A stretch of DNA of 64,000 bases. Source: Morella rubra. Lineage: Eukaryota; Streptophyta; Magnoliopsida; Fagales; Myricaceae. The stretch lies in NCBI GenBank assembly GCA_003952965.2, contig CM025852.1, positions 17,685,313 to 17,749,312 on the forward strand, read 5' to 3'. Position 1 is the first letter of the stretch, and each line of letters begins with the position of its first letter. Made by a program: the position numbers and the translations under genes. The notes beneath the pieces are model-generated. The model was not told the DNA's origin and searched no databases. It saw only the letters and a program-made list of their open reading frames with translations. Below, one piece after another: positions 1 to 11,403 of the stretch.

Positions 1-62
1 CTTCTCTTCTTCTCTCCTTTTTCTTCTTCTTCTTTCTTCTTCTTCTTCTTCTTCTTCTTCTC
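1..62. repeat. CTT-rich microsatellite inside the LTR
   Basis: A run of CTT/CTTT units, the complement of the GAA-rich tracts at about 17513-17600 and 42070-42185, and equivalent to the tract at about 32400-32500. It belongs to the Tekay-like LTR rather than being an independent repeat. Confidence 0.8.
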
Positions 63-664
63 GGTTGGGTGTCTTAGGCAAGTGAGTGTGCGGTTTTTAG
101 GGCAAGGGGAAGTGAAAATGCGGCAAGAGAGGGGGGGAAGGGGTGTTAGGCGTGTTGGCTTTGGGGGGAAAAGACAAGGCTGCCCCCCCCCTTTTCTTCC
201 CCTTTCACGTGATTTTCCCCCTTTTTCACTTTTCTTTCTTTTTTTTTTTTTTTTTTTTTTTATTTCCAGCTACCATATAAATTCCAAATCATGCCATCCC
301 ATTTTAAACCCTAAGTCTCACACATTTTCAAGGTTAAAGCCCTAATTAAATTCTTCCAATTAAATTCTTCCAAATATTGTAACTTAGGGACATATTCCAT
401 TAATTAAAATAATTAGCCTAATTAATCTCAATTACTCAAACTTTAACAATTGCAAATAATATAACATTTAAATCCTAGCTTAAAACTCTAGCTTAAAACT
501 CATAAAAATGCTAGGGGAAAATTCCACCTAGACATAACGTTAGATTAATCTCCCCATACATGCCTCTCTCAAAAATTAGAGTAATAATAATAATTAGAGC
601 AATACAAACTTAAGGAGTCATAATTCTTTAAAATGAAAGAAATAAATAAGGTTGGGGTCTCACA
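1..664 (-). mobile_element. Tekay/Del-like Ty3/gypsy LTR, partial (runs off left edge)
   Basis: This stretch matches, in the same orientation, the end of the large LTR complete at 29607-33076; the reverse complement matches 16952-17600 and 41500-42190. It contains the CTT-rich tract, the C-run block near 182-191 and the terminal GGGGTCTCACA, which read on the minus strand is an LTR start (TGTGAGACCCC). It is visibly more diverged from the three internal copies than they are from each other, so it is an independent insertion. Downstream bases read as CACTA transposase, so this LTR interrupts that gene. Whether it is a solo LTR or part of a full element cannot be seen because it leaves the window. 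Lineage is judged from LTR size and terminal sequence. Confidence 0.75.
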
Positions 665-3600
665 AATATACTAATAAACTGACACTTTTATCAAGACTTA
701 AGTTTTGATTACTCAAGTCAAACCAGTCACATTTGAGTAAATAGACTAAATTCCCCCCCAAATAATGCAACGCATAAATATCCACGACCTACCATAAAAA
801 TTAACATCTTACCCAGCATGGTCACCCGGAACAACCACACCACTATTCTAAGTATTACAAAACTATTCACGAAGGATCGTGTGAAACATAACTCCATTCA
901 CTAAATACCCAGAATAACAAAGTGCTCGTTGATCTGGACCGGATGCTAATGCATACAAATCATCAAACACTGAGCCTAGATTTTCATTGCGCATAGTTTG
1001 AATCTATAATAATAAACACATGTTAATTAAAAATAAAAAGATCAATAAAATTTAACATATAATAGAGATAAACCAAAATAAATACCCGATTTCTAAATTA
1101 TAACGGAAATCCTTCTTCGTGCCTCCTATCAACATTTATTGGTGATTAACTCCTCATCTCTTCTAAGTGCTCGCTAAAAAGAAAAAAAATATTTTATAAT
1201 AATTAAAATATAATGAACTGATAAATGTTTAAATGAGCAAATAATCTTAAAAGGGTTTACTTTATATGTTGGCTGATTTCTGAACAGTTGTTGAGTACGT
1301 ACCACTGCGCTTTTGTAAATTTCTTTGTTCAAATCTTTAATCTAACAAGCTTGAGTAAACACAAGAGACAAATAATCAACCACTTCGATCATCCATTGGC
1401 ATAATTCCGATCTTTTCTATTGAATCTTGTCTCAACAGTACCAAGATACATTGAGCAAAAAGTTAGACATTCATTTAACACATAATTCTCTACTATGGAG
1501 CCCTTCAGTCCGTGCCTTGTTCTTAACGAAATGCTTCATCTTTCCCATATGCCTCTCTAGTGGATACATCTATTGATATTGAACTGGACCCTCAAGTTTC
1601 TCTTCTCGATGTAAATGAACAGCTAAATGAACCATAATAGTAAAAAATAATGGAGGGAATAAATGTTCAACTTGCAAAAAATCATTCTGATGTCCTTCTC
1701 TAACTGGTCCACAACGTTTAAACGTATTGTTCTTGAGCACAAGTCTCTGAAGAATAAGCTCAACTCAATCAACGCTGTACACACTTCGGGTACTAACAAC
1801 CAGTGTATCATTGCTGGTAACAGTCGCTGCAACAAGACGTGTGAGTCGTGACTCTTCATACCTATTATCTTCCCTTCTTTTATATTCACGCACCGGGATA
1901 TGTTAGAGGCGTATCCATCAGGAAACTTAACACCCTTCAACCATTCACAACACTTATTATGTTCATCCTTGTTAAAGTAAAAGATGCTTGAGGCATCACC
2001 TCATGCTGACCCCGAACCTGCAAATGCAATCCTTTTTAATGCCCATTAATGCCAAGTCCCTCCGAGCACTAACATTTTCTTTCGTCTTACCATTGACGTT
2101 CATCAAAGTTCCCAACACATTGTGACAAATATTCTTCTCTATGTGCATGACGTCCAAATTATGTCGAATTTTCAAATCTGACCAGTACAACAACTCAAAG
2201 AATATGCTGTGCTTCGTCCAACTTAACTCATTTTCAGCCCGTTTTCTCTTTGTAGTCTTCCCAAACGAACATAACGGTACCGATTCAAGTTGTTGAAGTA
2301 TCTCCTCCTAGTGACTTCTTCAGGCGCTGCTCTAAACTCTTTTTTCCCGTCAAATATGTTAACATCATGCCTCCACCTATGGGTCGTGGGCAAATACCGG
2401 GATGTCCCAAAAAATAATGTTTGCCCCAATGTTTCAACCAAAATAACGTTGTGTTTGCATTGCAATTAGGGCATGCTAACCGTCCTTTCGTACTCCAACT
2501 CGAGAGATTACATAAACGGGAAGTCATTTATTGTCCAAAGCAAAGCAGCATGTAACTTGAATGAACTTGACACGACCGCATTATACGTCTGCACTCCATT
2601 TTCCCACAAGTCCTTCAACTCATCTATCAATGGCTACAAGTAGACATCGATATCATTTTTGGGACTTTTTGGACCGGAATAAGCAATGACAGCATGAAAC
2701 TTGAATCCTTCATACATTTTCAAGGCGGCATATTGTATAGAATTAGTACCACTGGCCATATACTATACGATAAGCTCATGTTGCCAAACGGATTGAACCC
2801 ATCAGATGCCAAAACCAACCAAACGTTCCGAGATTCCTGACCAAACCATTCATAATTCTTATCGAGGTTTTCCATACCACAGAGTTGCAGGATGCCTCAT
2901 CACCCCATCTTCAACCACACGCTTCTCTTGGTGCCACCGCATATCCGTTGCAGTTTGCCTTGATAGAAACAATTGTTGCAACCTCGTTTCAAGGGAAAAT
3001 GCCGCAGCACTTCCACCTCGATGCCCCACACACCAGACACTCTTGTAACTCGCTGTGCTTCTTCCAAAATAGTACACAGTCATTTAAGCACGCATGTATG
3101 TTATCGTAGCTAAATCCTAAATTCTTTCTTAACTTTTTCGCCTCATAATAAGATTTAGGAAGTGTCTCCCCTCCAGCAGTGCATCTTTTATCAAGCCCAA
3201 CACATCTTCAAACGCCTTTACAGTCAAATTATTCTTTGACTTCACATGAAGTAACCTAACAACGAAGACAACTTCGAGTACTTCTTACATCCGGGATACA
3301 ACTCTCGCTAAGCATCTGCCCATAACTTGGTATACACTAAAAACTCATCTCCAGACCCAACTTGACTGTTTCAAGACCCAACATATTTTGACCAGCGTTC
3401 CCATCAACCCTGCTCTCGCCTTCAAATCTTCTAACATGTCTCTCATATCATCATTTATGTTTCCCTCAGAATCCTCACTGCTCGGTTCAGGTTCTAAAGT
3501 CACTACCTGGTTAGAAACTTCTGAAATTGACTCTTCATGAAATACCCAATGAGTGTAACTCTGGTCAAACCCAATTATGAATAAATGATCATCCATCTCG

Positions 3601-3689
3601 TCTACACGTTTGAACAACACATTCTTACATCTCTTACATGGACATCTTATCAGTCCACGACTATCTGCATAACTACGGGCAACACTCAT
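665..3689 (-). pseudogene. CACTA transposase (TNP2-like) pseudogene
   Basis: It would encode the transposase that binds CACTA ends and cuts the element out in the nucleus. Read on the minus strand, the order is normal for the family. A Cys-rich transposase-associated domain with the motif CPCKRCKN lies at 3689-3345. The Transposase_21 core (about 2830-1996) includes SDGFNPFG, a YN.PPW segment, the ACPNC stretch at 2527-2223 and HNLDVMHIEKNIC at about 2193-1996. DUF4218 (about 1940-1500) has GVKFPDGYASNISRCV and a KSHDSHVLLQRLLP segment. DUF4216 (about 960-665) has NGVMFHT and a degenerate FYG motif, and stops at the LTR junction. The reading frame shifts repeatedly and holds stops; AT-rich stretches between DUF4218 and DUF4216 may be introns. 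Family assignment is firm, function is lost. Confidence 0.85.
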
Positions 3690-3970
3690 AAAATCCCGAA
3701 CACCATTACTATACTTTAACTTTTGAGTCTATCAGCCTTCATAAATCCAGCTTTTATCCATATTGTTCCTTCAAAGACGAAAATACAAACAATAATGCAA
3801 ACAAAAATACAAACAATAATGTAAATAATGATAACATTACACTCAACTCCAATTTTTTCGGGTGATAGGTCATATCCCATTCAAGTTTACAATATCACGT
3901 ACTGCACGTAATTGACCCGACCATTGTGACCGATGCTTTAGAAATTTTGACAGCATTTTCCCTCAATCCC

Positions 3971-4050
3971 CAGATACACGCCTACAACATTGAGCATAAA
4001 CACCCACCATTGAAGGTGAGTGTGTAAGCTCAATGCTGAATGTGTATCTG
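3971..4050. repeat. Imperfect inverted repeat 5' of the CACTA transposase
   Basis: The outer arms CAGATACAC and GTGTATCTG are perfect complements, the inner arms CATTGAGC and GCTCAATG also pair, and further partial pairing continues inward to a short loop around 4005-4015. The stem would be about 30 bp with mismatches. Subterminal inverted repeats are common in CACTA elements, and that is the likeliest origin. Confidence 0.7.
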
Positions 4051-4210
4051 AAGGACAAAAGGAGATTTGCATCGAAATTTCTAAACACATCTGTCACAAT
4101 AGCAGATACAATTACGCACATTACGCATATTGTAAACTCAAACTATCCATAACGTGGACAATTCAAGAATACATCGAGTTCGTTATCCGAACTCTGTGTA
4201 ATTCTTAAAC

Positions 4211-6132
4211 GGGGGCATGTCCATAGATTGTCACTGCCTTTATCCATTGGAGCTTGTGGTGGTGCCTTGCCCACAAGTGACGAATTGTGCCAGAGGTATG
4301 TCATTGCAAGAGAGATACATGAAAGGTTCTTCTAGTAAACAACGAGACAACCCACGAGGGAAGACACTAACATAGGAAAAAAAAACACTCGTGGGGCACG
4401 AAACCCATATTCTTTGTTCGTCCATTAGATTGTTAGATCGAGCGGCAAAGAATGGTTTCGGATGACCAAAAGAGTTAAATTCAAAACCCAACTCTTAAAG
4501 AGGAATAGAGATTTCTAGATTACCCAAAATTGATCATCTGAAAAAATCTCAAGTAAAAGGGTAAGCAGCAAACATATTCCGACAGTTAGAACAGTCACAC
4601 ATGATTTCTGATGTTTCAGTCAACTATTTTTAAACTCCCTAATTATCCAAGAAAACAAGACCTCAGACTAAACCCAGATATCCATTGTCGAGCAAGCTCT
4701 CAAAATAAGTTGCATTGCATCAAGTAGGCGAATTGTATCTAACCAAGAAATGAACAGTCCTTTGATTGCATTAACCATTATGTATGAGTAGCCTTAGTTC
4801 TTTTGAGCTGCCATAAGAACAAATACCAAGAGATCAAGGCAGCATATCATTGTTGGATTTTATGCACAATCGAGATTTTGATGATTCAATAAATGGATCA
4901 TAAAACGGACATCTTCAAAGACAAAGATGTTTTATCAAAGAGCCAAAGACAAGAAAGAAGATCAAGAAGATGCAAGGAGCTCAAAAGTGAAGATTCAAGA
5001 CCTTAGGGTATAACCTTGTAACTCTTAGTTTCACTTTTGACAAGGATTTGAATCACACTTGCATATCTTTCAAAACGTGCATAAATTTTCTTTTGTTTGA
5101 AAATAAAATGTTTTTAAATTTAAACTCCCAAACCTTTCTTATACTTATGGGAAGTAAGTTTTAAAATTGGGATTTCAAAAGTCAAAAACAAGAATGTGCT
5201 TAAGTTGATCGATGAAGCGGTCGACCAAGTATAGCGGTCTACCATTTGAGCTTCATATGACCGTTGGTAACGGTAACTTGAAGCGGTCGACCGTTCAAGT
5301 TGCAAACGGCTAGTTTTATATGTGGCCTATAAAGACCTTCATAAGTCTAAAAAAAGAGAGAACGACCACATATCATTTTAGATAGCTTGAGAAATATTTA
5401 AACCTTCTTATTTATATTTCTCATATCATTCACACAAAACACACTTTCATATCCTTGTCTTTGTGTGAATCAAAGAGATAAGCTTTCATTTTCATATCCA
5501 CTCTTTGAGAGAGTTTATTCTTGTATCCTATTCAAAAGAAGTGTTTCCTTTAGTGAGGTTGTTCACTAAAGAAGAAGCTTAGAGAGGGTATATCTCAAGC
5601 TTGGTTAGGTTGTGAGTGGTGAGCCCGAAAAACCACTTGGTGGGTTTGAGTGTTGAGCCCGGGAAAACACTTGTAGGTTCCTAGACCCGAAAGCTAGAGT
5701 GTACACTATTTGAAGATAGTGGGAAAACCTCAAGGCTGGTGAAGGAGCTTGAGGGGTGGATGTAGGCGGGTTTGCCGAACCACCTAAAAATCACGTGTTT
5801 GCTTCTCTACCCTACTCTTTACATTTAGCACTTATTTACTTATTGCATATACTTGTGCTAAATTATCCTTTACTTTGCAAACACGATTTTGGGGGTTAAA
5901 AGTGAAAAAGTTTGAAACCCAATTCAGCCTTAATCTAGGACTTACAATCATGATTGTGACCAGGATATAAATAACCAAAGAATCTCACATTTTTCTGAAC
6001 TTGGCTTTTGCTTCCACAAGCCACGAAAGAGTTCACTCAAATAAAGGAGAAAATTAAAGTCCCATGGTACGCACATGAGCAGGCAACACATAAAGAACGA
6101 CTAACAAAACAAGAATGGCTACCTTCCCAATA
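4211..6132. other. Low-copy segment X1 (related to 12.1-12.7 kb), split by a solo LTR
   Basis: Sequence from about 4370 to 4850 and from 5947 to about 6120 aligns collinearly with 12090-12720 at clearly less than full identity (many substitutions). It is therefore an old duplicate. It has no recognisable protein domain; the 83-codon minus-strand reading frame at 4240-4491 matches nothing I know. The 1.1-kb interruption is the solo LTR. X1 ends where Copia 1 reverse-transcriptase sequence begins. Confidence 0.65.
4851..5946 (+). mobile_element. Solo Copia LTR with 5-bp target-site duplication
   Basis: The segment starts TGTTGGATTT and ends GACTTACA (TG...CA), and is flanked directly by ATCAT at 4846-4850 and 5947-5951. 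No primer site or internal region follows, so it is a solo LTR of 1096 bp. The uninserted sequence is preserved in the window: around 12540-12560 the paralogous segment reads straight through with one ATCAT. Repeated GGTCGACC-like motifs and a GCCGAACCACC block near its 3' end resemble LTRs of SIRE/Tork-type Copia elements. Lineage is tentative, boundaries are firm. Confidence 0.92.
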
Positions 6133-8590
6133 TAATGTTGATTGAGAAATAAACAGCCCCTCCTTGCATTGTTTAATTTGCAGATCTAGAAAATAATGTA
6201 ATTCACCTACCATACTCATTTCAAATTCTTTTTCATGGATTTTGCAAACTCATTAGCAAGAGACTCTTTTGGTGAACTGAAAACTATATCATCTACATAA
6301 ATTTAGGCTATTATAAGATGCTTATTAGATTTCTTTATAAAAAGAGTGCGATCAACACCTCCTCTAGCAAAACCTTTTTCAAGCAAATAAATAGCAAAAC
6401 CTTTTTCAAGCAAATAAATAGTTAATCTTTCGTACCAAGCTCTAGGAGCTTGCTTTAAACCATAAAGAGTTTTCTTAAGCTTGTAAACATGATTAGGATA
6501 CTGAGGATCTACAAACCCTTTTGGTTGTTCTACAAAAACTTCTTCTTGCAGAATACCATTTAAAAATGCGATTTTACATCCATTTGATATAATTTAAAAC
6601 CCATTGAACAATATATGGCTAATAAAATTCGAATGGATTCTAATCTTGCTACTGGTGCAAAGGTTTCATCGAAATCGATGCCTTCTATTTGTGAGTAGCC
6701 TTGAGCTACAAGAAGAGCTTTATTTCTAACCACTACACCATTTTCATCTGATTTGTTCTTATATATCCATTTTGTACCAATAATATCATTATTAGTAGGT
6801 CTAGGTACTAGATACCACACATCATTTCTAATAAATTGATTTAGCTCATCATGCATGGCATTAACCCAACATTCATCCTTTAAAGCCTCATTAATATTTT
6901 TTGGTTCAAACAAAGACATATAGCATGAATATGAAATTTGGTTTAGAACTCTACCTCTTAACCTCATACCTTCATTAATCTGACCAATGACATTTTGTTT
7001 AGGATGATTCAATTTCACTCGTGAAGAGGGTTCTTTAGCTTCATCAGAGTCAGAGTCTTTGTTTCCATCAGACTCTGTGTCAACTTGATCATCCTTTTCC
7101 TCAGTTAATTCCAAATGCTCTGTAGCTTCATGCTCTTCTTCAACCTGATTTTCTTGTTCCTCAAAAGTATTCTCAAGATCATTCGGGTTAGTAGCATCAT
7201 ATAAATCATCATCTATTTTGACATTAATAGTTTCCATAATAGTGAGAGTACATAAATTATAAACTCGATAAGCTCTACTTGATGATGAATATCCTAAAAA
7301 TATTCCTTCATCACTACGTGTGTCAAACTTACCTAAGTTTTCTCGATCACGTAGAATGTAACACTTACTACCAAATATTTTGAAATACTTCACTGTAGGC
7401 CTTTTTCCATACCATATTTCATAAGGCGTTTTATGAGTTTAGGACGAAGATAGACACGATTTATAATATGACATGCAGTGTTTATTGCTTCACCCCAAAA
7501 TTTTTTGGCAATACCTTTACCGTGAAGCATAACCCAAGCCATTTCTTGAAGAACTCGGTTCTTTCTTTCTACTACTCCGTTTTGCTGTGGAGTAATAGGT
7601 GCTGAAAATTCTTTATGTATTCCTTCATCATGGCAAAATGTTTGAAAGCTTGAATTATCGAACTCTGTCCCATGGTCACTTCGAATTCTTAAAATTTTAC
7701 ATCCTTGTTCATTTTGCAAACGATTACAAAGTCTTTTAACCTTCTCAAAGGTTTCAGACTTGTCTCTTAGTAACTCAATCCAAGTGTACCTGGAAAAATC
7801 ATCTACTACAACAAGTATGTATTTTCTGCCACCAAGACTTTCAGTCCTTGTTGGCCCCATTAAATCCATATGCAATAATTCTAAACATTTCGAAGTACGA
7901 ATATTAGATGTCTTCTTATGAGATGTTCTAACTTGTTTGCCAAGTTGACATGGTCCACAAACTTTGTCAACTATCTTAGCTAATTTAGGAACACCATCAA
8001 CTATACTAGAAATGTTCGATAAGTCTCGATAATTTAAGTGACCTAATCTTTGATGCCAAAGTTGAGATATATCAATTTTTGAGCTATTGCACGATACATC
8101 ACATTAATAACTAGTCCATAACAATTATCCGATGTACGAGTTCCACTAAAAATAGATTTACCTTTAGAATTAACACCGAACAATTATTTTTGGTGAATTT
8201 AACATCAAGACTAGCATCACATATCTGACTTATGCTTAATAAATTTGATTTTAAACCTTGCACATAGAACACATCATTAAAAATCAAATTGCCAGGGAGA
8301 GTTATAGATCCTTTACCAAGAATTTCAGACTTACTTCCATCTCCAAAAGTTACAGCACCTCCTTTGCTATCTTTAAAAGTTGTGAAGAGACTTTTATCTC
8401 CACACATGTGTTTTGAGTAGTCGCTGTCAAGGTACCAAATAAAATTGCTCTTTGCCTTTAAGGCAATATGTGCTACAAAACAAGAATTAGTCTCTTTCTT
8501 TTTCCAAACTAACTTTTGATTAATAGCAGGACTTAGATTTTGATTTATAATCTGAATTTGTTGAGATAACATGCTTACTTGACTCAACAA
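6133..8590 (-). pseudogene. Copia 1 pol: protease, integrase, reverse transcriptase (partial)
   Basis: The polyprotein would process, reverse-transcribe and integrate the element's RNA/cDNA. The protease region (8590-8111) has WYLDSD where the family has WYLDSG, followed by VTFGDGSKSEILGKG and LLSISQ. The integrase core (7875-7390) shows HMDLMGP, VVVDDFSRYTW, IRSDHGTEF and PQQNGVVERKNR, so all three acidic residues are present. Integrase C-terminus and reverse-transcriptase start share the frame 7393-6560 ([35 protein letters not shown]). The RT continues in broken frames through [14 protein letters not shown] (about 6430), the catalytic IYVDD (about 6280), and MSMVGELHYFLDLQIKQ, where it ends. 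The stop before IYVDD and the 27-bp repeat at 6367 are further defects. Confidence 0.88.
6367..6420. repeat. 27-bp tandem duplication inside Copia 1 reverse transcriptase
   Basis: Two adjacent identical 27-bp units (6367-6393 and 6394-6420) begin GCAAAACC and end AATAAATA. The unit is a multiple of three, so it repeats nine codons in the segment just upstream of the catalytic YVDD motif without shifting the frame. This is replication slippage or an unequal repair product, or a consensus error. Confidence 0.9.
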
Positions 8591-10246
8591 CTTATCAAAT
8601 TCAGACTTAGATACATTATTTGAAAATGAAGAAACAGTCTTTTTCCATTTCTCAAGAGATCAAAGCATTTAGGCTTGGTATGACCAACTTTACCACAATG
8701 AAAACACTTAGGAATAAATCTGAAAAATTTAGATTTAGACAAAACAGAAGCTTTAGAGGTAACTACCTTGTTTACCATCATTTGAGGTGCAGATGTGCTT
8801 TGAATTTTCTGAGTAGATGGCACAAAAACTACCTTGTTTGAATATGTAGGTGCTGCTGTAGTATGATCAAAACCTAATCCTTTTTTATTTCCATCCGAGT
8901 GTCCTATACTTAGCATCTTATTAAGTTTGCTGGTTCCACATGAAAATTTCTTAAGCTGTTCATTAGCTAGGTCCAGCTCTTTGATAGTTTTGATGCAAGA
9001 TCTTCTAGAGAAGTGTTCATAGTCATAAGTTCTTGAATCATAGCATTTTTCTCTACTAACTTTTCAGCTAGTTCATCTCTTTCTTTCTCAACAAGAACTA
9101 TTTTCTTAAGAGTTAAGACATTTCTTTCTTAATTTTAATACTTTCCTCATATAACTCTTGATAAGATTCTTTTAAGCCCTCAAGCTCATCAACATCCTCA
9201 GTGATAATTTCTTCTGCATCATCAAAATCAGTAAACTCATAGTTTTAATAGAAAATGTAAATACAAGAAAATTTACCTTATCATAGCGTTCTTCCCTTTC
9301 GATTTCAAGTAAGTAGGACATTCAGCTTTAAAGTGCTAAAATCCTTTGCACCTGTGACATTGCAGCCCTTGTTCTTGCTTCTTTTTGAACTCCTTCTTTT
9401 TAAGGTTTATCCCTTTGGTCATCGCTCTTCCAGCTTGGTTTGTTAGAAGGTTTCGAGTTAGATTTTTGACCTTTCCAATTTCTGCCCTTCTTGAACTTAA
9501 ATGCTTTCCTAAATTTTTTAACAAACAAGGCCATGTCTTCTTCATCAAACATGTCATCTTCAAATTTAGAATCCTCTTCTATTGAATTCAATGCGATAGA
9601 TTTTCCTTTCTTTGTTGCTGGAAAAGTCATTTCATAGGTCTGAAGAGATCTACAAGTTCATCTAGTTTGATGGAATCCAATATTTTGCTCTCTTCAATAA
9701 CTGTCACCATAGGCCTAAATCTCTCCGGTAATGACCTAAGACTTTACGAACTACTTTGGATTCAGACATCTTCTCGCCTAAGCTAAAACTCGAATTTACC
9801 AAGTTGGTGAGTTTCTCATAAAAGTCATCAAAGCACTCATCCTCTCTCATTCTAAGTTCTTCAAATTTAGAAATAATCATTTGCAATTTTGAGTCTCTAA
9901 CAGCCTTGGTTTCTTCATGGGTTGTACAAAGAATGTCCCAAGCTTCTTTTGCCGTTTCACAATTTGAAATTCTTATAAACTCCTCAGCCGACACACTAGT
10001 AAATATGGCATTTAATCCCTTATTATTCCAGCCTGCTGTCTCTCTTTCACTCGTGCTCCAAAGTTGTGAATCCTTTTCACTAGTGACCTCATTTACCGTA
10101 ACAGTTGGTTTTTCCCATCCATTAGTCACAGCTGTCCAAACTCTATAGTCTATGGATTTTAGGAATGCTCGCATCCTAACTTTCCAATAAGCATAGTTTG
10201 ATCCATCGAAAAATGGTGGAACACTTAGAGATTGACTCCTATCCAT
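8584..10246 (-). pseudogene. Copia 1 gag (nucleocapsid) pseudogene
   Basis: Gag would form the virus-like particle and bind element RNA in the cytoplasm. I take the start at 10246 (MDRSQSLSVPPFFDGSNY), just inside the primer site and typical of Copia gag. The conserved YWKVRMRAFL and AKEAWDILCTTHE segments of the gag/UBN2 family run from there to about 9704, and the frame then shifts. A lysine-rich region and the CHRCKGF...H...C knuckle follow at 9563-9310, with a stop just after CHRCKGF. An acidic, possibly coiled-coil stretch (about 9250-8920) leads to a second, well-formed knuckle CFHCGKVGHTKPKC at about 8720-8680. Several frame breaks make it non-functional. Confidence 0.85.
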
Positions 10247-10279
10247 CTCTACTAATTTGAGTCTAAAGAATCGAGATCT

Positions 10280-10291
10280 GCTCTGATACCA
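10280..10291 (-). other. Primer-binding site of Copia 1 (initiator Met-tRNA type)
   Basis: The minus strand reads TGGTATCAGAGC, the complement of the 3' end of plant initiator methionine tRNA, the usual Copia primer. It lies two bases inside the inferred LTR edge and fixes element orientation. Confidence 0.93.
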
Positions 10292-10293
10292 AT

Positions 10294-11403
10294 TGAATCG
10301 AAATGATTTAAGACTCAATACAATACCAACTGAACCTAGAGGGGGGGGTGAATAGTTTCTGCAACTTTTTCTTGTAACTATTTAAATTTAACAAGAATTT
10401 TTTGCACAGGCTACACAAAATCAGATCAAAAATTTCAACACACAATATTACAACACTATAAATTATCAAGCAGAATGTGAATCAAGTAATTTCGAATCTA
10501 TATCCAAGATTCTTTAAAGCCAAAAACACCTGAACATTCAGCTTGTTGTTCACGATTATCAACACTTAATCAAGAACAAATAAACAAATGAATCACCACA
10601 AAGACACAAATCTTTTGGTAATGAAGAGAAAATCTCTTGGAAACAAATTCCAAGAGAAAAAACTCTCCGGGCCTGTAGGCCAGGGAAAAATTTCACTAGC
10701 TTTTCAAACTCGAAATACAAGGTGATCCATAGACTCAAGAATACCCAAAATCCTAGTCTAACACTCTTGTTTTCTTACCCAAAATACAACATTCGGATCT
10801 GCTCCATAGCAGGGTTGAGAACCTCTCATCCATTCAAAAAGCTAACAATCTTTACCCTGTTGTTAATATCTTGCTGTCCTCCATTGGAACTCACAACAAC
10901 AGCAAATGCACGAACATGGCTCTTGGACCTTCAAGATTTCAGCAACTTCCGAAAATCTTGAATCTCTTTTGGGGAAATAACAATGGTGATCAATATAAAC
11001 TAAGAATCCTAAAGAGAGGTTTTAGATCTTCAAGGCTCCATTCTTAGTTGACACAAACAAAGGCTCAGAAAAAAAAATGGCAGAAGGTTCTAGAGAGAGT
11101 TTTTTACGTTAAGGGCACAATTTCTGGATTTTTCTGAGTTGATAAATGAAAATAAAATCAAGGGGTTATATGCTGAGGGTGTTTCACGGTTAAAGTAGAA
11201 GGTTCGAGGCCTTCTTGGTCTTCTTTGCATCATTTAATTAGTTAGAAATGGTCTAACAAATTCTATTACCGCAGTGCTTCGATTCGCGATTCTGTCTGAT
11301 TTGCATCTGACTTCAAGTTGACTTGATTTTTCTCTTGAAAAAATCAACGTTTTCTGCTCGCGTTAACTAATCCCAATCTAACTTCAATCAGATTTGCCAC
11401 ACA
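10294..11403 (-). mobile_element. 5' LTR of Copia 1
   Basis: The inner edge is set by the primer site: the minus-strand LTR would end ...TTTCGATTCA. The outer edge is inferred at 11403, where the minus strand would start TGTGTGGCAAATC, giving TG...CA ends and about 1.1 kb. No second LTR remains for comparison, so the outer edge could be off by tens of bases. Confidence 0.6.

Larger units (their letters stand above)
665..4210 (-). mobile_element. Degenerate CACTA (En/Spm) DNA transposon remnant
   Basis: The segment carries TNP2-type transposase fragments on the minus strand, from the transposase-associated domain near 3689 to DUF4216 remnants at 665, and a hairpin-forming, non-coding stretch on the 5' side (3690-4210). 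Neither terminal CACTA inverted repeat was found. The left side is cut by the LTR ending at 664; the right limit at about 4210 is only where sequence similar to the 12.1-12.7 kb segment begins to take over. The element cannot move by itself. Confidence 0.7.
6133..11403 (-). mobile_element. Copia element 1, 3'-truncated
   Basis: On the minus strand the order is LTR (about 11403-10294), primer-binding site, gag, protease, integrase and reverse transcriptase; the sequence stops inside the last part of the reverse-transcriptase region at about 6133. RNase H, polypurine tract and 3' LTR are absent. The flanks do not form a target-site duplication because the 3' end is lost. Integrase before reverse transcriptase is the Copia gene order. 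The long gag with two zinc-knuckle-like motifs suggests a SIRE/Tork-type lineage (tentative). Confidence 0.88.

Noticed and set aside
82-345. 87-codon plus-strand frame at the left edge
   Set aside because: Lies inside the Tekay-like LTR and runs through the C-run and T-run tracts; low-complexity translation.
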